60,000 nucleotides of DNA from Lineus longissimus (GCF_910592395.1 NC_088317.1:3102001-3162000); one strand, 5' to 3'. Positions 12,161 to 26,224 are shown, counted from the first letter of the stretch. Numbers and translations are program-made. Notes: generated from the sequence alone by a model not told the origin.

Positions 12161-12688
12161 CTGCAAATATAGAAGAAGAATGGATAAGATATGTTTTTCA
12201 TGACGCAAGCAATCTTTCCGGAGTTTCCGTTGTCCAAACCTGAGTGTACTGCGCAAATGGCTGAGTAGCGGATCAAAATTAGAACGGTATATCGAGTGTA
12301 CAACACATGAAAGACGACATTACTCAGACAATTCATATTTCAGATAACCAGGATTTCGCAAAGGCTGTTAACCAGCTTTGAGCTTTGAGGCGTTTACGAG
12401 AGGAATAAATCTACACTGTATACACAAAATGATACGTTGCTACGGTATACGTTTTTTTCTTCAGTGACTGCGTTCATGTTTCTGTAAATCTGAACAGATA
12501 TTGATTCATTTAACAGCTAGGTGGTATTAAGGCTATAATAAAGACACACCGATCTTGGTTATATAATAAAGAAAGTTATGTTTAATCGAGCTGTGAGTGT
12601 TAAATGTTCACGAGAGGAGTTAAGTTTTGTTGATGCTGCAAGTTTTACAGGCAAATATATAATCAAATAGAAAAATTTCAAATTGCAT

Positions 12689-12712
12689 AAATAGAAATAA
12701 ATAAATAAATAA
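12689..12712. repeat. AAAT-type microsatellite
   Basis: Consecutive AAATAAAT units after a TAGAAATAAAT lead-in. Confidence 0.7.
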
Positions 12713-12828
12713 AGCTTTCATTACCATCTAACCACTCAAAGCAGAAAAATAGGAAAGCTCACTCAAAAAGCATATTGGTGATTAGACTATACATACACGT
12801 AGTTTGAAATATTCTGTCTTCACTTATA

Positions 12829-12905
12829 CAGTACAACCTCTCTATTGCGGACACCATATGACTGGGCGTTGGTGTCCGTAATGTAGAGGTGTCCTTAATA
12901 GGTGA
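12829..12905. mobile_element. Miniature element with pogo/Tigger-like terminal repeats
   Basis: CAGTACAACCTCTCTATTGC plus GGACACC (12829-12855) faces an imperfect inverted copy, GGTGTCCGTAATGTAGAGG (12871-12889), around a 15-bp spacer. A TA lies just left of the element. CAGT..CCTCT..CGGACACC ends are what I associate with pogo/Tigger-type DNA transposons; the family name is inference. It has no coding capacity. Confidence 0.5.
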
Positions 12906-13846
12906 TTATTTCTGGTATAGTTACTCTGACTAAAGGTGAGGAGACTGATAAAATGACTACACATTTATACGTATTACGGTACGCTACATGTACGTGTACA
13001 ATGTACTGCAAACTAAAACTAAAAGGTGATGATAACCATTTATCAAAAATTAATCTTTTCCCCCTGGATGCCATTCAAGCTGATCAGATTAAAAGGCACA
13101 CCTATCTTCTAGAGTTGTCGAGATTAATGTAATCAGTGTAGCAGCGGCAATTGCTATCAATCCTCGCCTTTTTATGCACTTCCGAATAATAGACAATTTG
13201 ATTCGACATTCCTCATTGTCTATTTTGAGAAATAAATAGGTTAGGCTACGGGCTGCGTTTTAGCTCCGACTCCCAACAGCGGAGCGGTGCCCAAGAGCAA
13301 TGTTGATTAACGCGCGAACAGCAACAATAGCGATTTCGTACGGTACCGGAGAATCGAGATGAATGTAAAGGGACTGGCGTAACCGACAATCAGGACTACA
13401 AAATGTACGTATGTTAAGACGGCGTAGACCAAAACTTCTCGAGAAGTATGTGTGTTAACTGACTAAAACATTTCTGACGACCACTTAGGAAGTAGAGATT
13501 TAATCCATCGGTCATGTGTGTAAACCACCGACACGTTCTTCAGCGGAATGTTTCCAAACATCACTATATCTTCCTTCATACAAGTAAAAGTACACGCACA
13601 TGTACATATACTAACGGATGGAATTGTGACACTCATCATTTACTCTAATTCAAAATTACCCTAACCAGAAGAGAAGACCAACACCGGCATTCGATCCCAG
13701 ACAACACGAAAAGACGTCACCACTCAAGCTAGGCAAGTGATTGTATCTCACTATCGGATCAAAGGGCTGGGCAATTACTCGGGTCTCACGAAAAGGACAC
13801 TTGGCCATTACCGCGATAGCCCAAGAGCGTAATATGAATCTCACCA

Positions 13847-13987
13847 ATGCGGGCCGTCTGTGGTTGCCGCGGAGCCAGCGCTAGCACGATTTTCAGTGCG
13901 ACCTTTCGGGCGATATCGGTCGTGCTTCAGTGCGCGCGTGTCTTCCTGCTTCTTGGTGAGGTTGCAGCCCAAGGGTCGAGGACCTTG
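13847..13987 (+). CDS. Candidate first exon with a signal-peptide-like start
   Basis: From the ATG at 13847, 47 codons run to a good donor (CTTG then GTGAGTAA). The reading has a hydrophobic core followed by small residues (VVLQCARVFLLLGEVAAQ), like a signal peptide. The minus strand is also open over these bases and ends at its own donor-like GTGAGA, so the GC-rich block (about 13840-14060) may simply be free of stops. No downstream exon could be identified. Confidence 0.18.
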
Positions 13988-16900
13988 GTGAGTAATTATG
14001 GTGACCTGTCGTCTCGACGGTGTGACCCTTGGGCCATGGGCGCGGCTGGTGGACATTTAGGTTTATCCACTGGTAGACCGGCCAAGGCGAGTGTTATTTT
14101 TTGTAGCAATGGCTATCAGTTTGAAGTAGCACAGCATATAAGACCAATACCAAAGCGATTAGAAAACTAAACTGTATATTTGTTTCTTATCGAATAGTAT
14201 TTTTAATCTAAATCAAACTATCATATCGAAACATTACGCGACCTCCAACAGCCGATGCAGCCAGAGGCTTTGCGAAGTGTATTCCGTTTCATAACAATGC
14301 ATGCACTCAACTAATCGCAAGTGAAACGGAAACTCAAAATGATGGCAAGGCGCGGCAAGCTATGCCTGCAATGCGGCCGCGACATCCATCACCTTATGGC
14401 CGGCGACGATAGAGCAAGAGGAGCTGGCCATTACATTCTCTGGTCGCACTTTGTCATGGTAATCTCAAGTCCGGGGCTATAATTGTGCGAGGGGAGTAAT
14501 CACTGATAAAGCATTAGATTTCAAACAGGATCTCTTTTCTTTCACGATGGGCGGTAGACGCACCCGTTTTAGAGTCCGGCTATTTATCACTGGTGTGTTT
14601 TATAAAGAAGGGAGGCAAGGGGTGAAAGATGAGGGGACTTCTACGGCGCTCTCGGAATGGGATTAGGGAATTATTCGTAAACGCAATATAGCGGCCATTT
14701 TATTTCAGAATAAAATGTGGTATCTAAGTCAAATGTACAAGACAATACGCCTAGCGATTCTGCTATAAATAAAATAACAAAGTACAGATATTGGCCTAAT
14801 AATATGGTGTCATACATTGCTTTTAATTTTGCAAGACATTCTATGCTTCAAAATATTTATAAAAACACTAAGAGCTGGGTGATGCTCACAATAGTCAGAG
14901 CCTTTGGGTGTACGATGTTTTTCTTCACACCGCAGGCATTTCTATTCGTACTTCGTTCGTTGGGGTTACGAAACCAGCCTAGCGCCAACTCATTAGGCGA
15001 CGCCAATCCCACATGCAACGCCATATATAAACACAGTCATTAGCAGCAACAATAATCCGGGGACAACGATCCAATAACTCCGTCATTACCAACTTGATAT
15101 CTCGTGAAAAATATATTTCAACCGATTCATGAATAAAATTACACGCACATTGGCATCACCGGAAAATGTACTTCATGAGCGCAAGTAGTGCTTTAATGTA
15201 CTTGTCAAGGTACTCTCCAAGAACTTACTCTCCATTTCATGTAAGTACTGGCAGGGGTACATTTTTCACGCGGGAAGCTTAAAGCGCCGACACTGGATAG
15301 AATAGTGAGTCTAGTGTCCGTGCTTTTACACACCTCTTACGCGTTGATGAGGTGATGAGATCATTCATCTTTGCCGTCATCATGTTGGCTTCCATTTCAA
15401 AATATATCGGTTCTCAAAATCATTATCAATTTTTGTGCCATGTTTAATGTTTTTTTAACATTTTGTTTTTGTTAATTTTTCTCGGTGCACACCTGCTATA
15501 GAAAACATCATTGCACCATGCATTAACTGCACGCATTGTACGCACAGATGACAAAATGGAAGCCAATAACGTCAGCGATATATGTCTGAATATCAAATTG
15601 TTCGGAGAATGGTCGTGTAAGTTTTTCATGAATTTATTGAGTGTGGGCGGAGTAATCTGTTTGATCGGATCGAAATCATGAATTATTCGTCGTAATGGTC
15701 CTTTACTCAGAGCCTGAGGACATTATACATGCATGATGCAACTTCTGATATATATATGCAGTCTTTTTAAAAGTTCATGTAACGGAGTTTTGCCTACAAT
15801 GCATTGCATATGAAATGTATTTGTGTATTCAGATGCCGCTCATAAGGTGAATCGCTGCATGTTTACTTGGATAAAGCGCTGACGTTGGAATTTGTCGGAG
15901 TATTGGCTTTCTGTTAGACATGTTGAAAGTAGTAACGCATTATTGTAAATAGTTTCTCAGTTGGTAAAAAAGCCAAGATACGTCAGGTAACGCTTAGCGA
16001 TAAATGCCATCACTGAAGCGCAAACAATATTACCTTTAAACTGCACCTAAAGCGCAACGTTCGCTTAGTACATACCAGCCACCGATGAACGCTTTGTTGA
16101 GCTAATGGAATCATAATATATTATACTGAACAACTGATATTTTTAATCAGCAGCTGACATGTCATTTTTATATATCAAGTAGTATTTTACATATAGAGTT
16201 GTTACTTTTTTAATTTGGCAACAGTAAGGCTAGGCAAAATCTCAATATTGATACTCGTCCCCGCCCGCCTATCATTTTTTCAATTTTCAGTTTCCGGATT
16301 AATGTCAAAATGTTTCAGGGTTTGTCTTGACCTGACCCGTTCACAAGCTCCACATCAATCCCACAGTTTCATCAATGTAGTCTTGTTAAACGTGGTGCCT
16401 CCTCAAATAACCGATCCATCTGACTAAAAAGAAGCTGCAAAAATAGGAACAAGCTTCTCTATGTTATGTTAAAGCGTTAAGAAAACCTTACAACTGTATC
16501 CTCTATCCGCCTTTGTTAATCACGGCCCCGGCACACGTACGCTTGCCTACGTTACTTGGCGAACGCCGAAGCCACGATCAATAGAATGGCGCAAAACGCC
16601 AGCGGCAGCTGACGGAGTCTACCACGCCGACGAAACCATGCCAGCGTTTTGAACGATGTTGGCGAGTGCAGCGAAAGCGTAGGTGATATTCAGTGGGTAT
16701 TAGACTTAGAGAACAACAGTTGAAATATATCAAAGTTGCAAGTTGTATTTTCACAAAACATAGCTTTTTTCCCCTTCAGATTGCTGATGTTATCGATAGG
16801 AGAAGGCGGACTGGTGACTTTCCAGACGTATTTATTCTTGCTTCAGGAAGATAAAACGGGGGAAGCGAGCCCTCCGATTGTGTTCTTTCACAAATAAGCA

Positions 16901-18394
16901 GCCTGTAGAGATTTCAAGACAGTAAAATGAAACACCCGTAATTATTTTGAGATTCTAAAAATCGAAGTGGTTTTCATTTAGCTGAGGAACCTCTCTACCT
17001 GTCTATGGGCTGCATATTAGTGTTTGGAAAAATGCCTTTAAAGGTGTTTTTCAAAAGCCATTTTACAAGTCTACGTATATGGATCCCCGGGCACTCGCTG
17101 ACACTATTTCGCCCTTCTACTTATGTAAGTCCACTATCCTCCCCTCAAAACACAATAGACAGTTCCACTGCTATCTTCTCTTAATTGCATTCCAATTCCT
17201 AATGGGTTTTAGACAGCGATTTATAAAAACCTATTAATTACACATCCGTATCAGCGTACGGAGAGTATTTTGTCCCACCGCGAAAGTCTGGAATATTTCC
17301 CCTATTTCCTTGACGTACATACTTTATAATTAGATAATGGCCATGTACACACGATATAGCAGAGACGTGGCAATATGATTAGCATCTCAAGAGTGGATTG
17401 GATAGCTAGCCAGCATCGGCGTCTTTTTGCAAATCTATATCGCGTTATCCGCTAGCGGGAAAGAAACTATCCGTAAGCAGACGATTATTTTCCTTCTTCG
17501 ATATCAGACATGTGCGGTCTGATCGACTAATGAAAACGTTTTGACCTTCTAAATTTGTGCCCCGCCAGTATACATATTGCCTTTGTCTTACCAACGTTTA
17601 CTGCAGGTACCGAGTTCATAACTTACAGATGATTAAAACATCGATGACTCATAATTTTTCGTAGTCTTCTGAAATCGATGGAGTACAAAGTGCCAAATAT
17701 TCGTAAAAATAACATGCCGCGTGTACTCAAAATGTAATATCAGGATATCAATGAAATATCATGTAAAATCATTCTTAGTTTCGGAATAAGTCGCACATTG
17801 TATAGCTTACTCTGAGGAACTAATGATGCGAAAATCGGCAGCATAGATGCAATGGGGGTAATATTACTTGGGAGTAGCAACGTACATTAACGCGCCGCTA
17901 TCAGATTGAGTAACACCGCTTTATATCGTGTTTGCAGTACCCGGCGGCTCTATCAGTGAACATATTAAGTTATGCTCGCTGCTTAAAGGTAGTGTGTCTG
18001 AATTGATTGAGTCGAAAGTACGTTCAGTCTAATTAACTCTAACTATCAATAGTTCCTGAGAGATAAAATTCATTAAAAGTAGTGAATTAAGACAGAATCG
18101 ACTTTTTGCTTTGTATACATACAGCCGATGTAGATACCTTGTATCATCTCGGAGTTAGTCATTGAATCTAATATCCAGATTACCAAAAACGAGGTAGAAG
18201 TGGGCTAGTAGATTAAAAGGAAGATTTATCACACCTCAAAGGTATGTCAGCTGAAATGACAACAGGTCTGTCTCCCTTTAACAGCTAGTTTATCGCGGCC
18301 GATGGCAATATCAAGCAGGTTAAATTGATGTTCCGGCCGCTAGAATGGAGATTTTACTTGGGTACAAGCTGCCGGCTGTACTTAGCGCTATTAC

Positions 18395-18569
18395 CTGCCG
18401 CTCGGCTCAATAAACATTGGAATGGGTGGCGAAATGGAATTTTTGTTTCCAAGGCGTAACAGTCCATCCGCCGATAATAGATCGACAAAGCCGAAAGAAA
18501 AATTGAATTCTAGCTCGTCAACGTTACTGAGGTACTCTGTTGCAGGCTGCAACGAACATTGCTGGTGTC
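18395..18569 (-). CDS. Candidate internal exon, unknown product
   Basis: A 175-nt stretch lies between a good acceptor (CAACTTTTCTTGCAG) and a donor (GGCAG then GTAATA). One of the two other frames was read and closes; the good frame reads through 57 codons with a protein-like composition (EYLSNVDELEFNFSFGFVDL…, ending near PMFIEPSG). It would enter in phase 1 and leave in phase 2, so it cannot by itself sit between the exons at 37874 and 12160. It may be part of a nested or separate minus-strand gene, or a decayed mobile element. Two more open stretches of similar character lie just upstream on the same strand (18733-18930 and 19171-19392). Nothing in it was recognised. Confidence 0.3.
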
Positions 18570-21196
18570 CTGCAAGAAAAGTTGCGGCGTGACACAAAGA
18601 GAAACCAGAACCGACGTCACGAACATTGGACAACTTGGTGTCTATCCAAGTTGACTGGTATCGAACGACCATGTACATAATATATCTCCCGTTTCTGAGT
18701 ATTCATTCAAAAACAAGCCTAGATCGATGAAACTAGAGCACGTCGCGGACAGAAAAGAAAATTATAACGGTTTCCTCTTGGGGCGTAGAGACCGGGAAGC
18801 GAACACGCGATACGATATCAACTCCATTAGCAAGCGAGCTCAACGAGATACATTTGCGGACTTGTCGGAAGTCGTGGCAGGTTGATCCGTACTTAGTACT
18901 TTTTCCGATAGAGGCTTTTTTTTCCGGCAACGAAAGTTACGGGCACTACTTTTTTCATCATCAACTTTCTTAGCTGGCGGACCGTAACGTCGATTGTAAC
19001 TGTTAATAACGTTATAAAGTGTCCACTCATTGTATGGTGACGGATTAAGGAATGGTTCTTTAGAGACTATTAATCTTTATTGCCTCATTAATTAAATGGG
19101 AACGGCACTGGTTGAACTTGTAAAACCTCTGACCTAGTCATCTAATACATCAATCCACTTGTCCGTCTCCTCAGCAGTGATACCTCCACATTTTATCCTT
19201 TAAATCCTGTTGAATATTTCTACTACTGCTGCCTCGAGACGATTTTTTTCTAAGACATATAAAAGTGTCACATCGGATCAAAACACGGAAATGTCTGCCG
19301 ATCACATCGCCAGTATTATTTGTATCTCTTCCGCTAAAGGTTACAACAGCAACTTTTTTCTCCAAATAATCCGCTACAAATGAAACCAACATGTATCGTT
19401 TGCCTTATCATTTTCGTCATGCAACTTTTTTCATTCCCCTTGGCTTTTATCCATACGAACATCAAAGATAGTCTTGTATACCAAACCCAACAAAGGTGAA
19501 ACCAATCGGAAACAGAGTATAGTAACATGTTTACATTGGTTGGAGAATTCACAACGAGTAGACAGTTATCTATCGCTTTTTTGGTTGACTTAAACTACAT
19601 GCACACAACACATACGCAATGAATACTGCATTATGTACAGTTGGCGTGACACGGAGCTGTATTGTATGACAGAAGGTATTGTTCCCGTCAATTCGAGCTC
19701 GTTATCAGCAGATGTCCCGATCGTTCAATAAGACCACCCTTTTAAGAACACGACATTCGTGAAAGGCAAGTTGGAATAATGATAAATGTCTCTGTTCATA
19801 CATAATTGTGAATGACGGGCTGTTAAATCAATATCGTTGATAAAGATTCTGAATATACATATGTATATACATGTACTTAGTACCACGGAAGTGACGCCTG
19901 TGAAATTCAAGTATGTCTCGCTGATATCGCGTGATCGGTCAGAAACGCGCAGCACCAGTGTACACTGCTGCGCGCACAAAGAATCTTAGCTAAAGCGCCG
20001 AGCAAATGAGCGATTTTCGACGCTGCGACCTGCGATCATGAATGCGTGTGACAAAAATCGTTCGTTTACGGCCGCTTTGCAAAGTTCATATCAATTATCA
20101 TACTTCGTGATGAAAATAACCGACAAAATACGACATTTACCAGTTCAATTAGCAAATTTTCGAGAAAGAAAAAGAAGAAGAAAAGTTGATGGTTACAAAA
20201 TACGAGTAAAGAATGAACTAGTAGACAGTTTTCACTACAGCAGATTAAATTGGTTTTCCGGAACTAGAATTACAGTTTGAAGTGAATCTAATAACATTAA
20301 GCGATCAGTCTCAAAGTACACGCGATGTACCTAAGGTACTGTTGCAGTTTACAATAGTAATCATATTTTCTCTTACAGCAATATTTACGAATAAATAATG
20401 TACACAGGCTATGCAGCATGTACATTAGATTGCGCCAAAGTTAAGATGAGGTGGACTACAAAGGGATTGACATTCATCCTAAAGCGCGATATGAAGCAAA
20501 GGATATAGTGTTCTCCGTAACAACCTGGGGCGCATCCATTGAATTCCCACTAAGGCTCCGGTGACAATAACGTCATTATGATACGGCGCTGACTACAAAA
20601 CTGGCTTCATTGTGCGCTATGATAAAAACGTTTTATTTCTGTAATTTTATTCCACCGCAAATAAAGTGGCTAAAATGAGAATGAGTCGGCGAAGTGTTTG
20701 GGCAACGATCTCCAAAAGCATGACGAACAATATATGAGGGATGTCATAACAACCATTCTTTTATGTTATTCGAAGGAGCTGATGTTGAATGCGCCAGATA
20801 AATCATGAATTTCATATTTATGAGATACGTTTATATTTCAAATGACCATAAAATCTTATGCCAGTGCTCATGATGGCGTTTATCAAATCATTAGGCAACG
20901 AATGATCATTTACGAGTAGTTTGCATGGTAACATTTATACCGCAAACGCCAAGAGGTCATTGCCTCAGGCCTATGCATGAATACATATCATAGGCCCGAC
21001 CACTGACATTAGAAATAATTTTTTAAACAATAATGGCTCAGCTCAAGGTAGTATATTCGATACAGTTCAAAGTAACATCGATATACGCATATGTTATTGT
21101 TCAAGCCTGAATTTAGGTGTTGTGATGAAACTGAAGTTTTTTAATATCACGGCGTACAGTAGCGGCCGGAAGCGGTCTCCCGTGTACCGGCCTATC
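18570..21196. other. Part of an inferred large intron
   Basis: Minus-strand frames at 18733-18930 and 19171-19392 look somewhat protein-like (for example KKVAVVTFSGRDTNNTG). A weak exon (about 19186-19250, acceptor TTTTATATGTCTTAG) may lie there. Nothing was recognised. Confidence 0.4.
20967..21022. repeat. Diverged copy of the 35.7-kb palindromic element
   Basis: AGGCCTATGCATGAATACAT and the following CATAGGCCCGACCACTGACA match the order of blocks at 35705-35760 (GGCCTATG, CATAGGCTCGATCAGTGAC, then AAGAATTTT-like). It is itself partly palindromic (GGCCTATG with CATAGGCC). Confidence 0.55.
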
Positions 21197-21466
21197 GTTA
21201 GGATTTTTACAGTATATTCTTATCGTTAGGGTTTTTTACCGTAGGGATTATTACAGCTGGGATTTTCACCGTTGGGGTTTTTACCGTAGGGATTTTTACC
21301 GTTGAGATTTTTACAGTTAGGATTTTTTACAATTAGGATTTTTACCGTTAGGACTTTTACCGTTGAGATTTTTACCGTTAGGATTTTTACCATTGTGATT
21401 TTTACCGTTGGGATTTTTACCGTTAGGATTTCTACAGTTAAGATTTTCAACGTTAGGAGGTTTACC
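21197..21466. repeat. Tandem array, 15-bp unit
   Basis: About 18 copies of GTTAGGATTTTTACC with point differences. Because the unit is a multiple of three, long frames stay open on both strands (five-residue periods such as FTVRI on plus and KILTV on minus); these are repeat artefacts and not called as genes. Confidence 0.95.
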
Positions 21467-24400
21467 TACATTCCTCTTTCGACCCGGAAATTAAAATACA
21501 GTGCATAAAAATGTTTTTCCGTACTGCCGTACTTAACGTATTACTGATGTATACGGTCAGCAGAAGTTTAGCTCACGAAGCGGAAGTAACATGGCAGTAC
21601 GAGGACAAATTCGATGGCCATCTACAACAATTTATTTCCTGGAAACGTGATAAGGCATGGTCATTCCCTAGAACATGACTCAAGCTAAACAAAGTAGGAA
21701 TACGAAATGTTTGACATTATATTTCTGCCACAAACAGGAAGGCATGCAACTTGTTTGGACTATGTCATGTGGGCAATGTTCAGCGCATTGTATTTCATGT
21801 GATGGGAAAACAAGTGCCAAAAAAGTCACTTTCGATCAGATCAGTCATACTTTGGATGTAACTACAACAAGATAAGAGTATACCTGAAACAACGTTTTAT
21901 TCTGGGTTTACTACATTACCCTCCGCTTTTTTTTAATCGAGCGACAAAATTGAAACCGGAAACAGAGCAATTCCTCAGCCAGAGGCAAATGTGGCAATGG
22001 CAGTGAACGACTTATAGGATAACCGTACATTATCCAACACGTTACCCGGAGTGGTAATCGGCGATTAGTATTTATACATTGGTACATAGATGTTGCCTCA
22101 ATCTCGAGGCAATATCATTAAGGTGAAAGTCCATATGAGCATAATAAAACTTCCCATCCTTCCACGTGCGTGCTTTTTCCGCATTTGTGATATCGGGGAA
22201 TCGATCGGCGAGGTGTACACAGACGCATGAAGATAGATATATGGCGTCGAGGCGGAGTTTCCGGCAGGTGGTCGAATGGCGACCGGCGCCAGGTTAACCC
22301 ATTCATTAACCTCGTCAGTGCAAGAATTTTTTTCGCGTTGGTGTATCTAATCGAGTGAGGTCACCTCTATACGTGCAGACAACGATATGCTTTAACATGA
22401 CGTTATTTGCCCCGTACCTCGCAGTTAAACAATTCAGGCCTAGCCAAATACACGGTCTTATGGTCTTTAAAACGAAGCCCGTTCGCACCGAGGCCTAAAT
22501 TCCCATTATCCTACTGTATTTTCAAAGGGTTATCAGGGAAAATCTTAAAAACTTCGACTCAACGAAACAGCTTCCATGATCGCCGATAGGCCTACATCGC
22601 CGAGGGCAATAATTGTTTTATGGACAACAGGCTGATTGCCATCATTTCCCCAGACCAGATGCTGATGCATGTCACGTTACATCGTTTCAACACAGAATCA
22701 ACAGGATATTTCGCTGTAAAAATCATGTCAATACAATGATCAGCGCGAGCATGTTGTTATGGTGATGAAGTGCTTATGACGTTCGACTCCGTCACCACAG
22801 GCTGAAACAAACGAATTTCAGATTCAGATTTTTTTATGCAATACATCTTGAAAAATGCAACATCAAATGGTAATGGTGATGATGATTTGTTGAAAAAGTT
22901 AGTACTGTGTGTTCGTCGTTCGTACACAAGGGCTGCCAAATCATTCTCCAACTAAACAGAGATGTCCATTTAACAACACGGCCAGGATGTTACCTTTCAA
23001 GGGCCATCGCCATCTTCCCGAAAAGTACAATCGTTAAGAAGACCACTCCAGGCATCTCAATTACATGAGATTTCCCTGTCGTTACCAGAAAGAAAGGCAA
23101 ACTTTGACTGTTGTATTATGAACCTATTAGGTACCACCTTCACCTCAAAGTACACTCGAACTTTCTTACTTGGCTCGTCTCGTTTGACAGCGGGGATAAA
23201 GTTTGAACAAGATGCTTTCGTGACCAACATCACCATCTCCTCTTTACAGCCAAATACAATCGCCAGCTCAGCGCCGGTCACAGTAATTATTCCCCAGCCA
23301 ACCCATTGTTCCTTGCCAACCCGAGAAAGAACTGCGGCGAACGATATTTGAACAGCGTCAGCGCATCAATGAAATTAATGTAATCCGCTCTGACGGCAGG
23401 CCGAGGCGGTGAGAACGTCAGCGGGTCGATGGCCTCGCGGGGATGTCGCGGAAAAGAGAGGGTTGGTCGGAAAGGGTGTCGGGCGCAGCGGTTACTCGTG
23501 AGGGAGGGATGCCAATAAATCGATGTAATCTGTGATGACGGTAGGAAGACCGTAAGCCGATTGATGAAGTGGGTTGTCGGGGTGGATCGCGTTAAGGTGA
23601 GTTAAAGAGGACAAGGTGATTCTCTGATAGTGGGCAAGCGATGTTCCGCGCTGACCATAGGGCTGTGAAGATCTATAGCCCGTCGGCTGGAGACAGGGAG
23701 AAGATGAAGGGAATCATCGATATGGTGAGGCATTCTGATTTCCCTCTACCTATTATTAATCCAATCAATACCAGTCACCTGTTCCTTAATAGTACGTTCA
23801 CCAATCAATCTCTTTGGTCGTGAAAATCGCATAGGCTGAGTATTATAAGCCAGAGAGTCTCACCATTATTTCTTGCAAACTGAGCTTTTCTCCAACGCCA
23901 ACAAATGTAACGACATGTTAGCTTGCAGCGTCCCAAAATCAAAACTATGATACGAAGTACTAAGTTCTAAGCCATGAATTCCTATCATAATTCAGCGGAT
24001 GCAATGAGTCGATAAAAGAATATCCACCAGGTCTCCATTATCCCCCATTCCTTTCTGAAGAATGCACCGGCATGCACCTAGCTAGAATGGGACCCAGAGC
24101 CATTCGCGGCTCCATAGAGAACAGACCCGATATGAATCTCCCGGCCACACCCACTTGTCGCCAAGGGTCGGCAATTAGTGCCCCGATTGTTATTCATTTT
24201 CCATGAAAATCAAACATTTGGCGCCGTCCCTAAGGTACTGTCATGAACTCCACGAGAGGGGAGCGGGGATTTTTTGTTTTTGAAATGGATGAAATATCTA
24301 ATGGAATTTAGCCTCGGGAGAATCTCGATTCCATTTCACAAGCGTCAGGTTAGAGACCCATCATTCGCCGACAGCGATGCTCGGCTGTTATGTTAAACTG

Positions 24401-24763
24401 AACCACTATATGGAAATGTTTTCTAATCTGAAATTAAAATGTGAAAGTGGAATTTTTCATCAAAAGTCTATTATTTGTGGGGTGAAGGTATTAAGCGCAC
24501 CCCACTTTCTGTTCCAGAACTCCAGTACATGTATATACATGTAAGCCAAACATGTTCTGATGAAAACACCGTTTCATAAACAATAGTAGCCTATAGATCA
24601 TTTCCACGGGCCAGCCTTTTTTCGGTATGTTGTTTGGGGCCACTCACATGCGCAGTTGGCTGGGTCGAAGATTCAACAATGCCATCCATCTCCATAACTG
24701 TTGTTTAGTGATCGACAAGCACATTTACTAACTACGCAGCAAATTTAGCCTGCCCGCTTACTG

Positions 24764-24893
24764 GAAGATTGCACTTGCGATGCTTCAGTCCACCCTGCGC
24801 AGTGAGCTACTCTGCATCCTCGTGCACGAGATATCCAAGCGACAACCCTAAGGCTCGTGTGGGAAGGATCTACGGGAGGTATAGGGGTCGACA
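24764..24893 (-). CDS. Candidate exon, low support
   Basis: An open minus-strand stretch ends at a donor-like CCA then GTAAGC and begins after a weak acceptor (AACACGAGCAG). It reads LSTPIPPVDPSHTSLRVV and onwards. The opposite strand is also open over the same bases, so openness alone says little. The segment is GC-richer than its surroundings. No homology was recognised; a decayed element or chance is about as likely. Confidence 0.13.
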
Positions 24894-26224
24894 GGCTGCT
24901 CGTGTTGCATGGAGACTTTATCAAAACCTGGCCGGTAAAAATGACATTTTGGGGCTCTGCTTCCCCAACTACGCCCGTGTTGCAATTAAATCTCCGCGGC
25001 CTCTTTGCCTCTGGCAATACACGTTAAAGACCAAAGCAACGTCCGTGATAAGACTTCTCTTTGATCAAACTGACTGCCTTCGAGACAATCTAAAGGTCTT
25101 TGGTTGAATTAATTGGAGAGCGATGATCCTTTAAAGGCCTCCGTCGTTTAAAACAATTGCCGATTTACAATTGAATTCTAAAAGTTTCAAACTTCGTAAA
25201 CACGTACTGAATACAAGTTGTGTAGACAGATATACAAAGACTATAAATACCAAGTTTCAGCAAATTTGCATGCATGATAAATCACCAGGGCATTGTAAGT
25301 GAACAACCGCATTTTATCTCCTGAGCCACCATTGAATACGAACGGCGCACCCCTTTAAGCCACCAGAATAAGTCCCGGCTGCACTTTTCATTTCAACAAA
25401 ATAAATGGCAGTGGCGATGTTAAATGCCAAGAAGAACGGATTGCAAATGCCAATCTCAAATAATTTTGCTGATATTTTGTAGACCATTATCAAAGTCAGC
25501 AAGCTTTGAGGGAAGATATGTTATCATTGCAATCTGTTTCGCCGAGGAAGACGATGATCTTCAAGCATTCTCAGGCTTTCCAACGCAACGTGGTCTTACT
25601 ACCTTCTCATCATAGGTAAACATCCTCGTATTTACAAATCACGACGGGGCAAAGCAATTTTGTTTCTAGCTGTGATCAGTCGGGGACTAGAGAGGGTGGT
25701 AAAAGAGTAAAAGGCCCTCTCAATACATGAACAACACATGACGTTTTATTTCCCCTTCTCGGTCAATGTCTATCAGCCCCATAAAGGCTGTTTAAGGGGT
25801 TAAAGGGTTTTAATTTCATTTTCTCACTATGGCGTGGTTTCGCGTGACGTCATCACCTGCTAAGCTGGAGGGACAGACAAAAGAAAGCAAGCCCAAATGA
25901 CCATGGCAGCTTTTAGTTCAGTTAAGTCAGGCATGACAAATCATTGTTCTACCCTCCAACATGGCCGACTGTTAAAACACTCTATTGTTTGACCTTCATG
26001 TATTGTTGCCCTGTTTACCCCACGTTCACCCCCTTGGCGAGGCTTTGTTTGCTGGGACAGATAATTTCCGACCAACATGTAAGACGGATTTGTTTGCCGA
26101 ATCGTCGCATGGCTGCAGCCGCACAACTCGGACAGGGAACAAGGCCCTTGGGACGGACCGCGGACGGTTATTGCAGATCAGTTGGCTTTGGTTATTCATA
26201 AGCGTGTGCCTGCACTGAAAGTAC

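Larger units (their letters stand above)
12161..18394. other. Part of an inferred large intron
   Basis: Lies between minus-strand exons at 12160 and 37874. Contains the pogo-like miniature element, the GC-rich block at 13.84-14.06 kb, and a weak foldback at 16537-16690 (CAAAACGC blocks in opposite orientation). No supported exon of the main gene was found. Confidence 0.45.

Noticed and set aside
16537-16690. Foldback-like segment with CAAAACGC and CCTACGC blocks in opposite orientation
   Set aside because: Arms match only in scattered blocks; too imperfect to call an element by eye.
21226-21508. Open frames on both strands with five-residue periodicity
   Set aside because: Produced by the 15-bp tandem repeat; no independent coding signal.
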